DNA of 64,000 bases, taken from Cyclobacterium marinum DSM 745. GTDB taxonomy: Bacteria > Bacteroidota > Bacteroidia > Cytophagales > Cyclobacteriaceae. Position numbers and translations under genes: made by a program. Below, in pieces: positions 55,094 to 63,172 of this stretch. The stretch is taken from the NCBI RefSeq assembly GCF_000222485.1, contig NC_015914.1, positions 4,074,001 through 4,138,000 of the forward strand, given 5' to 3'. The notes under the pieces are model-generated. The model worked only from the letters and a program-made list of their open reading frames with translations. It was not told the DNA's origin and did no database searches. Every line of letters starts with the position of its first letter. Positions within the stretch are counted from its first letter, which is position 1.

Positions 55094-55931
55094 AAGGTGA
55101 TTTTTTTTGAATTGCGATCATCATATGTGGACTGAAAGGCAGTAGGATACAGTCATTTTCAGTGAGCTGAATAAGTTCTAATAAGGTTTTTCTTCGTTCA
55201 CTATTTTCCATGTTGGCAAAATAATTTTTATCTAACCAAGCCATACCTTCCACTGCATAAGTATTCAAATGGATAAATCCCTGACTCAAAAACTCTTCTT
55301 TGAGTTGCGGGGGATTGTGATAATAAGCTTCCGCCAATAACCAAGGGAAATCAAGGGGTGGGTTGTGTATTCCTGAAGTTAATTCTTCTTTACACATTTC
55401 GAAAAATGATTTTTTGTGAATCAAGCCATTTAGTAAGCCCACCAAAGTTGAGGCTGTATAGTTGATCGCAAAACCCAAAGCAATTCCATTGTTTTTTAAA
55501 ACCCGTTTTGCTTCACGAACCGTTAATTCCCTGTCTTCCTTTTTTTGAAGATGGTAAAGTGGTCCGTGGAGAATGATTAGGTCAGCGAAATTATTTGGAA
55601 ATTCTAATTTTCGAGATTCTCCTTGATGTACATGAAATTTATTGCCCCGTTTATTGGCTCTTTTTAAGGCGATTTTGATATGCTTGTCAACCGGTTCTAC
55701 CAAATGGACTTGATGTCCTTTTTGGGCAAGCCAAGCTGAATACTTTCCGGTACCGCCACCAATATCTAGGATACGGGAAGGGATTGAAGGCAGGTAGTTG
55801 GCGATAAGTGTTTTTGTTCTTTCAAATTCAAATAAGCCCATACCTTTGTCCAATCGGGTTTCTTCAGAAGCTTTGGTGTAGAAATGGTTGATGCTTTTAT
55901 TGATTAACTGTTTACTTTTCATCTTAAACAT
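55083..55931 (-). CDS. SAM-dependent methyltransferase
   Basis: The protein has 282 residues; a shorter start at ATG 55922 (MKSKQLINKSI) is also reasonable. Class I methyltransferase motifs: SAM-binding ILDIGGGTGKYSAWLA near 55-70, HLVEPVDKHIKIALKRA, and LIILHGPLYHL. The UbiE-like architecture points to small-molecule or lipid substrates, but none can be named. It is flanked by the two copies of the hairpin repeat, together with the small downstream gene. Confidence 0.86.
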   Translation of the reverse strand: MFKMKSKQLINKSINHFYTKASEETRLDKGMGLFEFERTKTLIANYLPSIPSRILDIGGGTGKYSAWLAQKGHQVHLVEPVDKHIKIALKRANKRGNKFHVHQGESRKLEFPNNFADLIILHGPLYHLQKKEDRELTVREAKRVLKNNGIALGFAINYTASTLVGLLNGLIHKKSFFEMCKEELTSGIHNPPLDFPWLLAEAYYHNPPQLKEEFLSQGFIHLNTYAVEGMAWLDKNYFANMENSERRKTLLELIQLTENDCILLPFSPHMMIAIQKKSPYEK

Positions 55932-56202
55932 TAATATATCGCAGGTCTATAAATGTTGAAAACATTTAAAATCAATGCGACAATTGATTAAAATAATTAA
56001 ATGGGTGTAATTATCATCTGTTTATAGGAGATCAGGTGATTCCCATGGAGCAATTGCTCGTTAGACGAGTTTGCCTTTTAAAAAAGATACAGATGATATG
56101 TCGATTTCAGTAAAACAGATGATAAAGGTAGTTGATTAGATTTAATTTTTCCTGATTTTGCTGGTTTTTTTAAGATGGCGTTACTATTCGATTTAGGATA
56201 AG

Positions 56203-56300
56203 GTTTTGTCAGTATTGTTGCAGAAAAAGAAGCAACAATACCGCCAAAATCAGCTGGCCTACAGACCATATTGCAGGGGCTATTGCCCCTGTCTACAAAA
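56203..56300. repeat. Two-hairpin interspersed repeat, copy 2
   Basis: Hairpin 1 is again TTTTG...GTATTGTTGC/GCAACAATAC...CAAAA (56203-56249) with a different loop (AGAAAAAGAA). Hairpin 2 (56274-56291) pairs CAGGGGC with GCCCCTG around TATT. Compared with copy 1 both sides of this stem changed together, which supports a functional fold. Confidence 0.85.
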
Positions 56301-56371
56301 ATGTCACCCCTGAGAGGGTTTTATGTTTATTCGAAATTTTAGTCTTTCAATAGGTAAATTGGCTGAGTTAT

Positions 56372-56414
56372 AAAAAAGAAATCCAAGTCCCTTGACAATA
56401 TTCAAGGGACTTGG
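56372..56414 (-). terminator. Terminator of the DUF975 gene
   Basis: CCAAGTCCCTTGA and TCAAGGGACTTGG (56383-56395 and 56402-56414) form a 13-bp stem around CAATAT. On the minus strand it is followed by a T-rich run. Confidence 0.87.
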
Positions 56415-56468
56415 TTGGTTGATTAATTTTTTATCGAGATAGCTTTACTCTTTATTAGTAAAATAATT

Positions 56469-57077
56469 TTAGATAACTTCAGGGATGACATTCCTGTTTT
56501 TTATGTCCATATAAAATTTAGCCAGGGTCACATTGGCAAAGGGGATAAACCACAAAAATCCAATTCCCAAGGTAAGAATACAAAGCAAAGCCATACCAAG
56601 AAACATCAAGAACATAAGGAAAAGCTTCATTTTGTAACCTTTCATCATTTGCTTGCTTTTGTCAATGGCATCCAGTGGGCCGATGTTTGGGTCATCAGCG
56701 ATAATATAGAAAGTCATGGCATAGGAAAGGGCCGCAATGATTCCGGGTATTATCAGCAAAAGCATCCATAGAAGTATAAAAATGAACATCAATAAATAGG
56801 CCCCTAAAGCTGTACCAAAGTTATTGAAGCCATCAAATATTTGTTGCAATTGGGCATTTTGGTCTCGGGCAATACTCAGAGAGAAATAGGCCAAGCCTAG
56901 TGTCATAGGTCCGGTAATTAATAAGGTTCCCAAGGCTATCATCGGATAGTAATCCGCCATTCCTTGTAAAAAGCCCATGATAAACATATATAAAAGAAAA
57001 GTACCTATGGCCAGCCCCCAATTTCCCTTTAGGGATTCACGTGCCATTTTCATTAATTCTACATTCTCAGTTCCCAT
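56469..57077 (-). CDS. DUF975-family membrane protein
   Basis: The 202-residue integral membrane protein has five or six hydrophobic helices (WGLAIGTFLLYMFIMGFLQG, MFIFILLWMLLLIIPGIIAALSYAMTFYIIADDP, LFLMFLMFLGMALLCILTLGIGFLWFIPFANV). The pattern of an IPGI helix, ADDP...A.KSK.MM.G and a C-terminal FY is DUF975-like. Function is unknown. It is transcribed alone and has its own terminator. Confidence 0.85.
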   Translation of the reverse strand: MGTENVELMKMARESLKGNWGLAIGTFLLYMFIMGFLQGMADYYPMIALGTLLITGPMTLGLAYFSLSIARDQNAQLQQIFDGFNNFGTALGAYLLMFIFILLWMLLLIIPGIIAALSYAMTFYIIADDPNIGPLDAIDKSKQMMKGYKMKLFLMFLMFLGMALLCILTLGIGFLWFIPFANVTLAKFYMDIKNRNVIPEVI

Positions 57078-57237
57078 GTTTATAACTTTCAGGTTTTAGG
57101 TGGCTAGGTAGCGTTTGTGCTTTTATAATTGTTGGTAAAATCCTAAGAGCTTAGCCCTTACGATTGAATATAGGTTAAATTTTAGACGAGACCAATAGTT
57201 TGAAATATTATTTTCGATTTTGGTGCGTTTTGATTTA

Positions 57238-57313
57238 TACCGGACCCTGAGCGGAAGGGGTAGGTAATACTGATACGTTGCCCTAAGGCTTCGGCTCCGC
57301 TCAGCCGTCGGGT
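57238..57313. repeat. Repeat R1, left copy
   Basis: The left copy reads ACCGGACCCTGAGCGGAA...GGGTAGGTAATAC...CCCTAAGGCTTCGGCTCCGCTCAGCC. The outer arms CTGAGCGG(AGCC) and GGCTCCGCTCAG form a stem. It is related to 59576-59657, with a few bases deleted in the left arm. Confidence 0.75.
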
Positions 57314-57383
57314 TTGAAGTGAAGCAACTTGATTTAAATAGGTGCTTAGAGGTGTTTGATTAAGTACCGCGTAAGTTAGACAG

Positions 57384-57552
57384 TTACGTAAAAAATCCTC
57401 CTTGCTCTCCGCCGCGGCGGAGGGACTTTGTTACGTTTGGATTGAACAAATGCGGTTTACCTTCAAGCTTTATCAGCACAATTAATTTCAGAAAATCAGC
57501 CTAAAATGTCATTTGCTGCAACTCCCCCTTATTAAGGGGGCTGGGGGATTTT
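57384..57552. repeat. Repeat R2, left copy
   Basis: It begins TTACGTAAAAAATCC. It contains a GC-rich CTCCGCCGCGGCGGAG hairpin where the right copy has CCCCTTTTAAAGGGG. It then shares about 75 bp with the right copy (CAAGCTTTATCAGC...ATTTCAGAAAATCAGCC...AACTCCCCCTT) and ends in a CCCCCTTATTAAGGGGG hairpin. Confidence 0.8.
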
Positions 57553-57570
57553 TAATCAAATATCCCTAGT

Positions 57571-57966
57571 TTAGAATGAGGTTTTAGGAATATCATTTTT
57601 CAATTCCCAATCATCAATATAATTTCCTATCTCTATTAAAACATAGGGCATAGATTTCTTGACATTTCGATCTAAAAACCTTAGAAAAAAGAGGTCCATT
57701 TTCTCCAAAATCAATTGCCGTTTTTGGTCTTGAACAACCGATTCAGGATAAAAATGGCTATCTCCATCAATTTCGATTACCAATTGTAATTTTTTAGAGT
57801 AAAAATCAACAATAAAATGCCCTAATGGTTTTTGCCTATTGAAAGCATAGCCTCGAAATTGACTACCTTTTAGCTTTTGCCATAGTAAAACTTCGGATAG
57901 GGTTGAATGAGTTCTTAATTCTCTTGAAAAATCTTTTAAATTTTTATCATAAGGAAGAAAATGCAT
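57571..57966 (-). CDS. DUF559-family nuclease-like protein
   Basis: The 131-residue protein has a PD-(D/E)xK/Vsr-like fold: THSTLSEVLLWQKLKG with E25, HFIVDFYSKKL with D54, and LVIEIDGDSHF with E65 and D67, then RFLDRNV. DUF559 proteins are predicted nucleases of unknown target. An IS element is inserted 13 bp upstream of its start codon, so its original promoter is displaced. Copies of repeat R2 lie on both sides of the DUF559-plus-IS segment. A link between the nuclease and the repeats is possible. Confidence 0.85.
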   Translation of the reverse strand: MHFLPYDKNLKDFSRELRTHSTLSEVLLWQKLKGSQFRGYAFNRQKPLGHFIVDFYSKKLQLVIEIDGDSHFYPESVVQDQKRQLILEKMDLFFLRFLDRNVKKSMPYVLIEIGNYIDDWELKNDIPKTSF

Positions 57967-57979
57967 GATAAAATATAAG

Positions 57980-57988
57980 AAATTATAT
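57980..57988. repeat. Left target site duplication of the IS
   Basis: AAATTATAT, identical to 59324-59332 on the other side of the element. Confidence 0.9.
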
Positions 57989-59323
57989 CAATAGCGTCCT
58001 AAATAAAAAATGAGAGGTTCAATTTTTTGCCCAAAATAGTTATTTTGGGTTTGCACCAAAAAACACGAACCTCTCATGTGTAATATTACATTGTTTTCAC
58101 AGATTATTAAAAAGATTGACCGTTCAATTTTCAAAAAATTGGTAAAAGAAAAGCAAACCGACAAGGGATGCAAAGGATTTGACAGCTGGACCCACCTGGT
58201 TTCGATGTTGTTCTGCCATTTTGCCAAGAGCACATCGGTAAGGGATATTTCCAATGGGCTTCGGTCTGCCACTGGGAACCTTAACCACCTTGGCATTATC
58301 AAAGCCCCATCGAAATCAAGTATCAGCTATCAAAACAAACGAAGGGATTCGGACCTTTTCAGGGACCTTTACTATTCTCTGTTGGGAAGTTTAGGACAGC
58401 AGGCATCTGTCAAGAGGTCCAAACTCAGGATCAAGGTTCCTGTTTATTTGCTGGATGCCACAGTTATTAGCCTTTGCCTTTCGGTGTTTGATTGGGCTAC
58501 TTTCCGTACCAAAAAGGGAGCGGTAAAGATGCATACGCTTTTAGAATATGACGGAAAACTTCCTGTTTACGTGAATATTACCGAAGGGAGTGTCGGTGAC
58601 AATAAGGGGGCTTACAACATCCCCCTAGAAAAAGGATCAGTGATCGTCGCCGACCGATATTACAATGACTTCCCTATGCTCAACGTTTGGGACAGCAAGG
58701 GGGTATTCTTCGTGATCAGACACAAGGGCAACCTTGCTTTCAGCTCCATAGAAGAACGTGAACTTCCCACAACAACCGCCCAGCATGTGCTCAAAGACGA
58801 AGAAATCGAACTGACCAACCCACAGTCCAAAGCCAAATATCCTGGAAGGCTTAGAAGAGTGGCTGTGTGGGATGAGGAAAACGGGCAGACCATAGAACTG
58901 ATCACCAACAACTTTGCTTGGGCCGCACAGACCATTGGGGACCTCTACAAATCAAGATGGGAAATTGAAGTGTTTTTTAGAGACATTAAACAACTATTGC
59001 ATATTAAAACCTTTATCGGGACCTCCAAAAATGCGGTAATGATCCAGATATGGACGGCATTGATCACCATCCTTCTGCTCAAAGTCATGAAGGCAACAGC
59101 AAAATTCGGGTGGCACCTCTCCAATCTGGTCGCCTTTATCCGACTCAATATTTTTGTTAAAATCGAACTGCAAAAATGGCTTGATAGCCCATTTATCGAA
59201 CCCGACAAACCACCCCAGAATGTAGTACAGGGGGATCTATTTTCTTAAGCTACTTAAAAGATGCCTAATTGCTATCCAAATACAGACCAAATGATAAATC
59301 AAAAATTATTTAGGACAGCATTG
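57989..59323 (+). mobile_element. Complete IS4-family insertion sequence
   Basis: The element is about 1335 bp. It has imperfect inverted ends (left CAAT-N3-GTCCTAAATAA, right end the complement of the same with different N3), one transposase gene, and a 9-bp target duplication AAATTATAT on both sides. All parts are intact, so the insertion looks recent and possibly active. It landed just upstream of the DUF559 gene, inside the segment flanked by R2 copies. Confidence 0.9.
58076..59248 (+). CDS. IS4-family DDE transposase
   Basis: The 390-residue transposase has catalytic D127 in VYLLDATVISL, D193 in VIVADRYYND and E298 in the family signature Y-2-R-3-E-6-K (Y291, R294, E298, K305). The N-terminal region (DKGCKGFDSWTHLVSMLFCHFAKSTSVRDISNGL) matches the DUF4372-type domain common in Bacteroidota IS4 elements. 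The frame is intact from end to end with no frameshift. Confidence 0.95.
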   Translation: MCNITLFSQIIKKIDRSIFKKLVKEKQTDKGCKGFDSWTHLVSMLFCHFAKSTSVRDISNGLRSATGNLNHLGIIKAPSKSSISYQNKRRDSDLFRDLYYSLLGSLGQQASVKRSKLRIKVPVYLLDATVISLCLSVFDWATFRTKKGAVKMHTLLEYDGKLPVYVNITEGSVGDNKGAYNIPLEKGSVIVADRYYNDFPMLNVWDSKGVFFVIRHKGNLAFSSIEERELPTTTAQHVLKDEEIELTNPQSKAKYPGRLRRVAVWDEENGQTIELITNNFAWAAQTIGDLYKSRWEIEVFFRDIKQLLHIKTFIGTSKNAVMIQIWTALITILLLKVMKATAKFGWHLSNLVAFIRLNIFVKIELQKWLDSPFIEPDKPPQNVVQGDLFS

Positions 59324-59332
59324 AAATTATAT
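59324..59332. repeat. Right target site duplication of the IS
   Basis: AAATTATAT, matching the left copy at 57980-57988. Confidence 0.9.
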
Positions 59333-59403
59333 GTTTATTTTCTAGATTTCTTCTTTAAAAACAGGGTTTAGCGTTTTAAATTTTATTTTTATTATTTAAA
59401 AAT

Positions 59404-59567
59404 TTACGTAAAAAATCCCCCTTACCCCCTTTTAAAGGGGGATTTTGATGCGTTTAGGATTAACGAATGCGATCTACCTGCAAGCTTTATCAGCCCAATT
59501 AATTTCAGAAAATCAGCCTAAAATGTCATTTGTTGCAACTCCCCCTTGAAGGGGGATTCTGATGCGT
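59404..59567. repeat. Repeat R2, right copy
   Basis: It has two CCCCCTT/AAGGGGG hairpins (about 59417-59443 and 59540-59556) joined by about 75 bp nearly identical to the left copy, and ends GATGCG. It is in the same orientation as the left copy. Confidence 0.85.
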
Positions 59568-59575
59568 TTGATATC

Positions 59576-59657
59576 CTACCGGATACTGAGCGGAGCCAAA
59601 GGGGTAGGTATTACGCATGCATTGCCCTATGGCTTCGGCTCCGCTCAGCCGCCGGGT
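59576..59657. repeat. Repeat R1, right copy
   Basis: TACCGG...CCGGGTA outer arms and CTGAGCGGAGCC/GGCTCCGCTCAG inner arms of 12 bp form a strong stem. The left copy has lost part of one arm. Confidence 0.8.
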
Positions 59658-59719
59658 ATTTTCCCTGCCTAATTGGTCATTGAATAAATAATAAGGCTTG
59701 ATTAACTTTATTATTAGTT

Positions 59720-59742
59720 TTATTATTATTATTATTATTATG
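59720..59742. repeat. TTA/ATT trinucleotide run
   Basis: About seven tandem ATT units, in the leader region of the DUF4221 gene. Slippage here could vary spacing to a promoter. Confidence 0.8.
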
Positions 59743-59894
59743 AATAATTAAAATAATGAAAGGAAATATTCATGCCTTTTTTCAAACGAATAAACAAAGG
59801 TTAAAAGAGGATACATGGGTTTTGGTTAAATTAAAGATTAAATGAGCGTTTTAAAATTTTGTTTAGTATAAAGTACCCTTAATTGCTTGTTAGA

Positions 59895-61034
59895 ATGAGA
59901 ATATTTTTTCCGTTATTGATATTGTTAGCTACCGGATGTAAGGGTTCGGTAGAAGAGAAGGCACTGGATTATAAAACCAGTCTTCTTGAAATAAAGCTCT
60001 TAGAAACCACTCCGGTTAATCCTCGGTATACTCAGTTGATTGCCTCAGACTCGGGTGAATACCTTTTACTTTTAAACGACTTTAAGGATAAATTCCAATT
60101 TCTTGAACTTCCTTCAGGAAAGATAGCGCATGAAATAACAATTCAGCGAGAGGGTGAACATGGGGTTTCAGGGTTTGACGCGGGAACAGTTACCGGATGG
60201 GATTCTCTTTGGGTGGCCATGGGGCCTCCAGGTTTAGCGTTGATTAACTTTAATAGAGAAGTACTAAATAGAGTATCTATTATTGACGATCAAATTCCAC
60301 TTACCTCAATAAGGTCAAATTTTGACAGAAGGTTTCATCAATTTGGCAGTAAGATTTTTGGTGCACAGCCACTTTTCATGGACCATCATGGGATGAATAA
60401 AGATGCCATTCAAAAGCAAAGATTGGTCTTTAGTTTAGATATTAATACAGGAGATGTGGAGTGGTACGATGTGTTTTACAGAGAAGACTATTGGGATAAG
60501 GGCAAAAAACCTTCCGGTTACTCATGGACAGAAAAGGATGGAAAGCTATACATTGCACCTTGGCATGACCATGAGATTCAGGTTTTTGATATGGCCTCTG
60601 AGACTACTGTAAAGCGAAAGGAGGTGAAATCTAATCATGTCAACAAACCTGATTACGTCAATGAAATCTTACCAATGGAAAAAGCGTTAGCAAATTCTTT
60701 TTCTTCAGACCGTTATAAAAGCCTTCTTTATGATAAGTACAGGAATGTATTTTACAGGTTTTTCTTACCTTCCTTTGATCCCGAAAACTTGGAGGAAGAA
60801 TACAATCATTTAGACCTCGAATTCTCAAGACCCTATTCGGGTGTGATGGTTTTGGATAGCGAACTGAATATTATAGGGGAACATATTTTTGATAAATTTC
60901 AGGTTTATTCATTAAATAACCATTTTGTAGGTGAGAAAGGATTGTACATTTCTGCAAACAATCCCTTTAACCCAGAATATAATGAGGATATGTTGAGGTA
61001 CTTAATATTTACGCCGGAGTTGAGAGAGGAATAA
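59895..61034 (+). CDS. DUF4221-family lipoprotein
   Basis: The protein has 379 residues from ATG 59895 (MRIFFPLLILLATGCKG) with lipobox LATGC. The body is beta-rich and looks like a propeller: SDSGEYLLLLNDFKDKFQFLELPSGK, DSLWVAMGPPGLALIN and GKLYIAPWHDHEIQVFD. It resembles DUF4221 proteins common in Cyclobacteriaceae, whose function is unknown. It is transcribed alone. A CCCCCTT hairpin follows. Confidence 0.8.
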   Translation: MRIFFPLLILLATGCKGSVEEKALDYKTSLLEIKLLETTPVNPRYTQLIASDSGEYLLLLNDFKDKFQFLELPSGKIAHEITIQREGEHGVSGFDAGTVTGWDSLWVAMGPPGLALINFNREVLNRVSIIDDQIPLTSIRSNFDRRFHQFGSKIFGAQPLFMDHHGMNKDAIQKQRLVFSLDINTGDVEWYDVFYREDYWDKGKKPSGYSWTEKDGKLYIAPWHDHEIQVFDMASETTVKRKEVKSNHVNKPDYVNEILPMEKALANSFSSDRYKSLLYDKYRNVFYRFFLPSFDPENLEEEYNHLDLEFSRPYSGVMVLDSELNIIGEHIFDKFQVYSLNNHFVGEKGLYISANNPFNPEYNEDMLRYLIFTPELREE

Positions 61035-61186
61035 GCTTATCAGGATTAACGGAAATAAAATTGCAAAGCCGCTAAATAGTGCCACCTTGATAATTTAAAT
61101 AATGTAATAGGTTTACAGTTTATGAAAAAAATCCCAATTTGAATTTCCATTTGTATCAACCTTATATTTTAGAATGTTTACGTTAG

Positions 61187-61230
61187 AAATCCCCCTTAGT
61201 CCCCCTTTGGAAAAAAAGGGGGGATTTTGA
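61187..61230. repeat. CCCCC/GGGGG hairpin (R2-like fragment)
   Basis: AAATCCCCCTTAGTCCCCC and the matching GGGGGGATTT form a stem around TTTGGAAAAAAA. It is the third copy of the R2-type hairpin, lies between convergent genes and may serve as their terminator. Confidence 0.7.
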
Positions 61231-61268
61231 TATTTCTCCAATTGACGATTGCGTTACTGACTTTAAAT

Positions 61269-62297
61269 TTATTTCTCCATTACATTCACACTATCCGCGG
61301 GGCTTAGCTGGACTACTTCTTCCAGAAATTTTATGCTTTCCTCTAGCACTTCGTCCCAACTTTCCGTTTTCAAACTGGATGCAATCACATGGTCACCGGC
61401 CTCAGGGAAAGCTACTTTCCGCTTTTTGTTGTCAGGGGTACTTACACTGGCATACATGTCCAGCATGGCCGGAACGGAAACTACCTTGTCTTGCTCTTCC
61501 TCATTTTTGTAATAATAGGCCAGAAAAAGTGGTTGTTTTACTTTTTCAAAGGTTTCTTTGTTCATTTTACTTTTTAGCAGCACAGCCAGACTTGTGTAAG
61601 CATTGATATGATAATTTGTTGCCCAATATTTTCCTTCTTCGGGTTCTCTTTCTACCACTTGCACCCCATCTTCATTGGTCATGGTCACTTCCATTAGTTG
61701 TTTCATCCAGGGCTGAAACAAAGGATCAAGTCGATCACCATAGATGCCGATACATGGGGAGTACAATACCAAGGAATGAATTTCCGGTCTTTCCTCCGCC
61801 AAGATCAATGACAAGGCACCACCCATAGAGGTCCCTACTACGATTACCTTATCACCCAATTGCCTGCTGATCATATAGGCCCTTCTTGCCCCATCCACCA
61901 GGCTTTTGGCATTTAGGTGTTCAAAAGCATTTGCTCGCTCTATGCCATGTTCCGGTAGTCTGGCCAAGTAGAGGTTGGCACCAAAATGTTTGGCCAATTG
62001 CTGATGTACAGGATCACCTTCCATCTGACTGGCACCAAAACCGTGTACATAGAGAATACTGAAAGCGGTTTTTTCCTTTTTCTCAGGGTCAGCCCAGACT
62101 ATCCTGGCTTCATTATTAGGTTTAAGGCCTTGCACAGTGTCTTCACCCTGCTGTATATAGGCTTCCAGTTCATTGAGATTTGATGGCACTTCAGGATAAG
62201 TACCGGATAGGTCCTGAATGCTTTCTTTTGGTCCGAGCATATAAAAGATGACGATGAAGATGGCTGAACCCATCAGCCAGGGAAGGACTCTTTTCAT
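61269..62297 (-). CDS. Membrane-anchored alpha/beta hydrolase
   Basis: The protein has 342 residues from ATG 62297 (MKRVLPWLMGSAIFIVIFYMLG, one transmembrane anchor); an upstream start would overlap proC. It has an alpha/beta-hydrolase fold with an oxyanion region YVHGFGAS, nucleophile Ser in GTSMGGALSL, and the late His in GDHVIASS. It probably cleaves an ester or lipid at the periplasmic side. It is downstream of proC on the same strand with a 4 bp gap, so the two are co-transcribed. Confidence 0.86.
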   Translation of the reverse strand: MKRVLPWLMGSAIFIVIFYMLGPKESIQDLSGTYPEVPSNLNELEAYIQQGEDTVQGLKPNNEARIVWADPEKKEKTAFSILYVHGFGASQMEGDPVHQQLAKHFGANLYLARLPEHGIERANAFEHLNAKSLVDGARRAYMISRQLGDKVIVVGTSMGGALSLILAEERPEIHSLVLYSPCIGIYGDRLDPLFQPWMKQLMEVTMTNEDGVQVVEREPEEGKYWATNYHINAYTSLAVLLKSKMNKETFEKVKQPLFLAYYYKNEEEQDKVVSVPAMLDMYASVSTPDNKKRKVAFPEAGDHVIASSLKTESWDEVLEESIKFLEEVVQLSPADSVNVMEK

Positions 62298-62301
62298 GAT
62301 T

Positions 62302-63102
62302 TTATTTTTTGATGTCTTCGTAAGAGGCAACTACCCCTCTTACCATGGCAGAACTGAAGCCATGGTGCTCCATTTCATTCAAGCCCTTGATGGTAGAGCC
62401 TTTTGGCGTCGTTACCTTATCTATGGCTGCTTCAGGGTGAATCCCTTTCTGAATAATCAATTCGGCAGCACCTTTGACCGTCTGCGTCACAATTTTATTG
62501 GCTGTTTTGGCATCGAATCCTATTTGGATTCCTCCTTGGGCCATGGCGCGCATAAAGCGCAAGACAAATGCAGTGCCGCAAGCCCCCAAAACAGTGGCTG
62601 CTTCCATCAGGTGTTCTTCTATGGTGATGCTAATGCCTACACTATTGAAAATGGCTTTGATGGCCTCTTCTGTTTTTTGGTCAAAACCTTCCCCACAAAT
62701 GCAGGTAATGGATTCTTTAATATCTGCTGCTATATTGGGCATAACCCTGAAAACAGTAGTGCCTGGTTCAAGTTCATTTTTGATGGCCTGCAAAGTAATA
62801 CCAGCAGCCAAAGAGGCGATTACTTGCTTATCTTTCTTTAAAAATGGCTTAATCTCCTGTAGAATAGGCTGAATATTGTAAGGTTTAACACCTAAAATTA
62901 CAAAGTCGGCATCTTTTACAGCTTCTTTATTATCAGCTAGTACTGTGACTCCTTGGGATTCCAGGTAAAACAAACTTTCCGGATGTCTTTTGGTTACGAT
63001 TAGCCTTTTTCCGTCAAATCCTTCTGTACTCAATAAGCCATTGGCTATAGAAAGCCCCAGGTTTCCGCAGCCTATGATGGCTATTTTAGTATTGTTGTCC
63101 AT
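62302..63102 (-). CDS. proC: Pyrroline-5-carboxylate reductase
   Basis: ProC makes L-proline from pyrroline-5-carboxylate using NAD(P)H. The 266 residues start with a Rossmann motif IAIIGCGNLGLSIANGLL and include ADFVILGVKPYNIQPIL, VFRVMPNIAADIKESITC and the C-terminal TPKGSTIKGLNEMEHHGF. The family motif is near-complete. It is the first gene of a pair with the hydrolase; the M1 aminopeptidase gene upstream is about 70 bp away on the same strand. Confidence 0.94.
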   Translation of the reverse strand: MDNNTKIAIIGCGNLGLSIANGLLSTEGFDGKRLIVTKRHPESLFYLESQGVTVLADNKEAVKDADFVILGVKPYNIQPILQEIKPFLKKDKQVIASLAAGITLQAIKNELEPGTTVFRVMPNIAADIKESITCICGEGFDQKTEEAIKAIFNSVGISITIEEHLMEAATVLGACGTAFVLRFMRAMAQGGIQIGFDAKTANKIVTQTVKGAAELIIQKGIHPEAAIDKVTTPKGSTIKGLNEMEHHGFSSAMVRGVVASYEDIKK

Positions 63103-63172
63103 TTATTTTAGTCCTTATTTAAAATCAAGCAATAAATTTACTCATAATTTATGAGATTTCGGGGATGACCAT

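Larger units (their letters stand above)
55932..56468. other. Gene-free stretch with repeat copy 2
   Basis: No gene is seen. It contains the methyltransferase promoter, a CTCGTTAGACGAG dyad at 56047-56059, copy 2 of the two-hairpin repeat, and the terminator of the DUF975 gene. Confidence 0.55.
57078..57570. other. Gene-free stretch carrying repeat families R1 and R2
   Basis: No gene is seen. The stretch is made of a CTGAGCGGAGCC-type repeat (R1) and a CCCCCTT/AAGGGGG-type repeat (R2), both found again to the right of the IS element. Confidence 0.6.
59333..59894. other. Gene-free stretch carrying repeats R2 and R1 (right copies)
   Basis: No gene is seen. After the displaced former DUF559 leader come the right copies of R2 and R1, a trinucleotide run, and the promoter region of the DUF4221 gene. 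Confidence 0.6.

Noticed and set aside
24736..56059. Similar dyads CGTTTAGACG (24736-24755) and CGTTAGACG (56047-56059)
   Set aside because: Two short, differently spaced copies are too weak to claim one shared operator.
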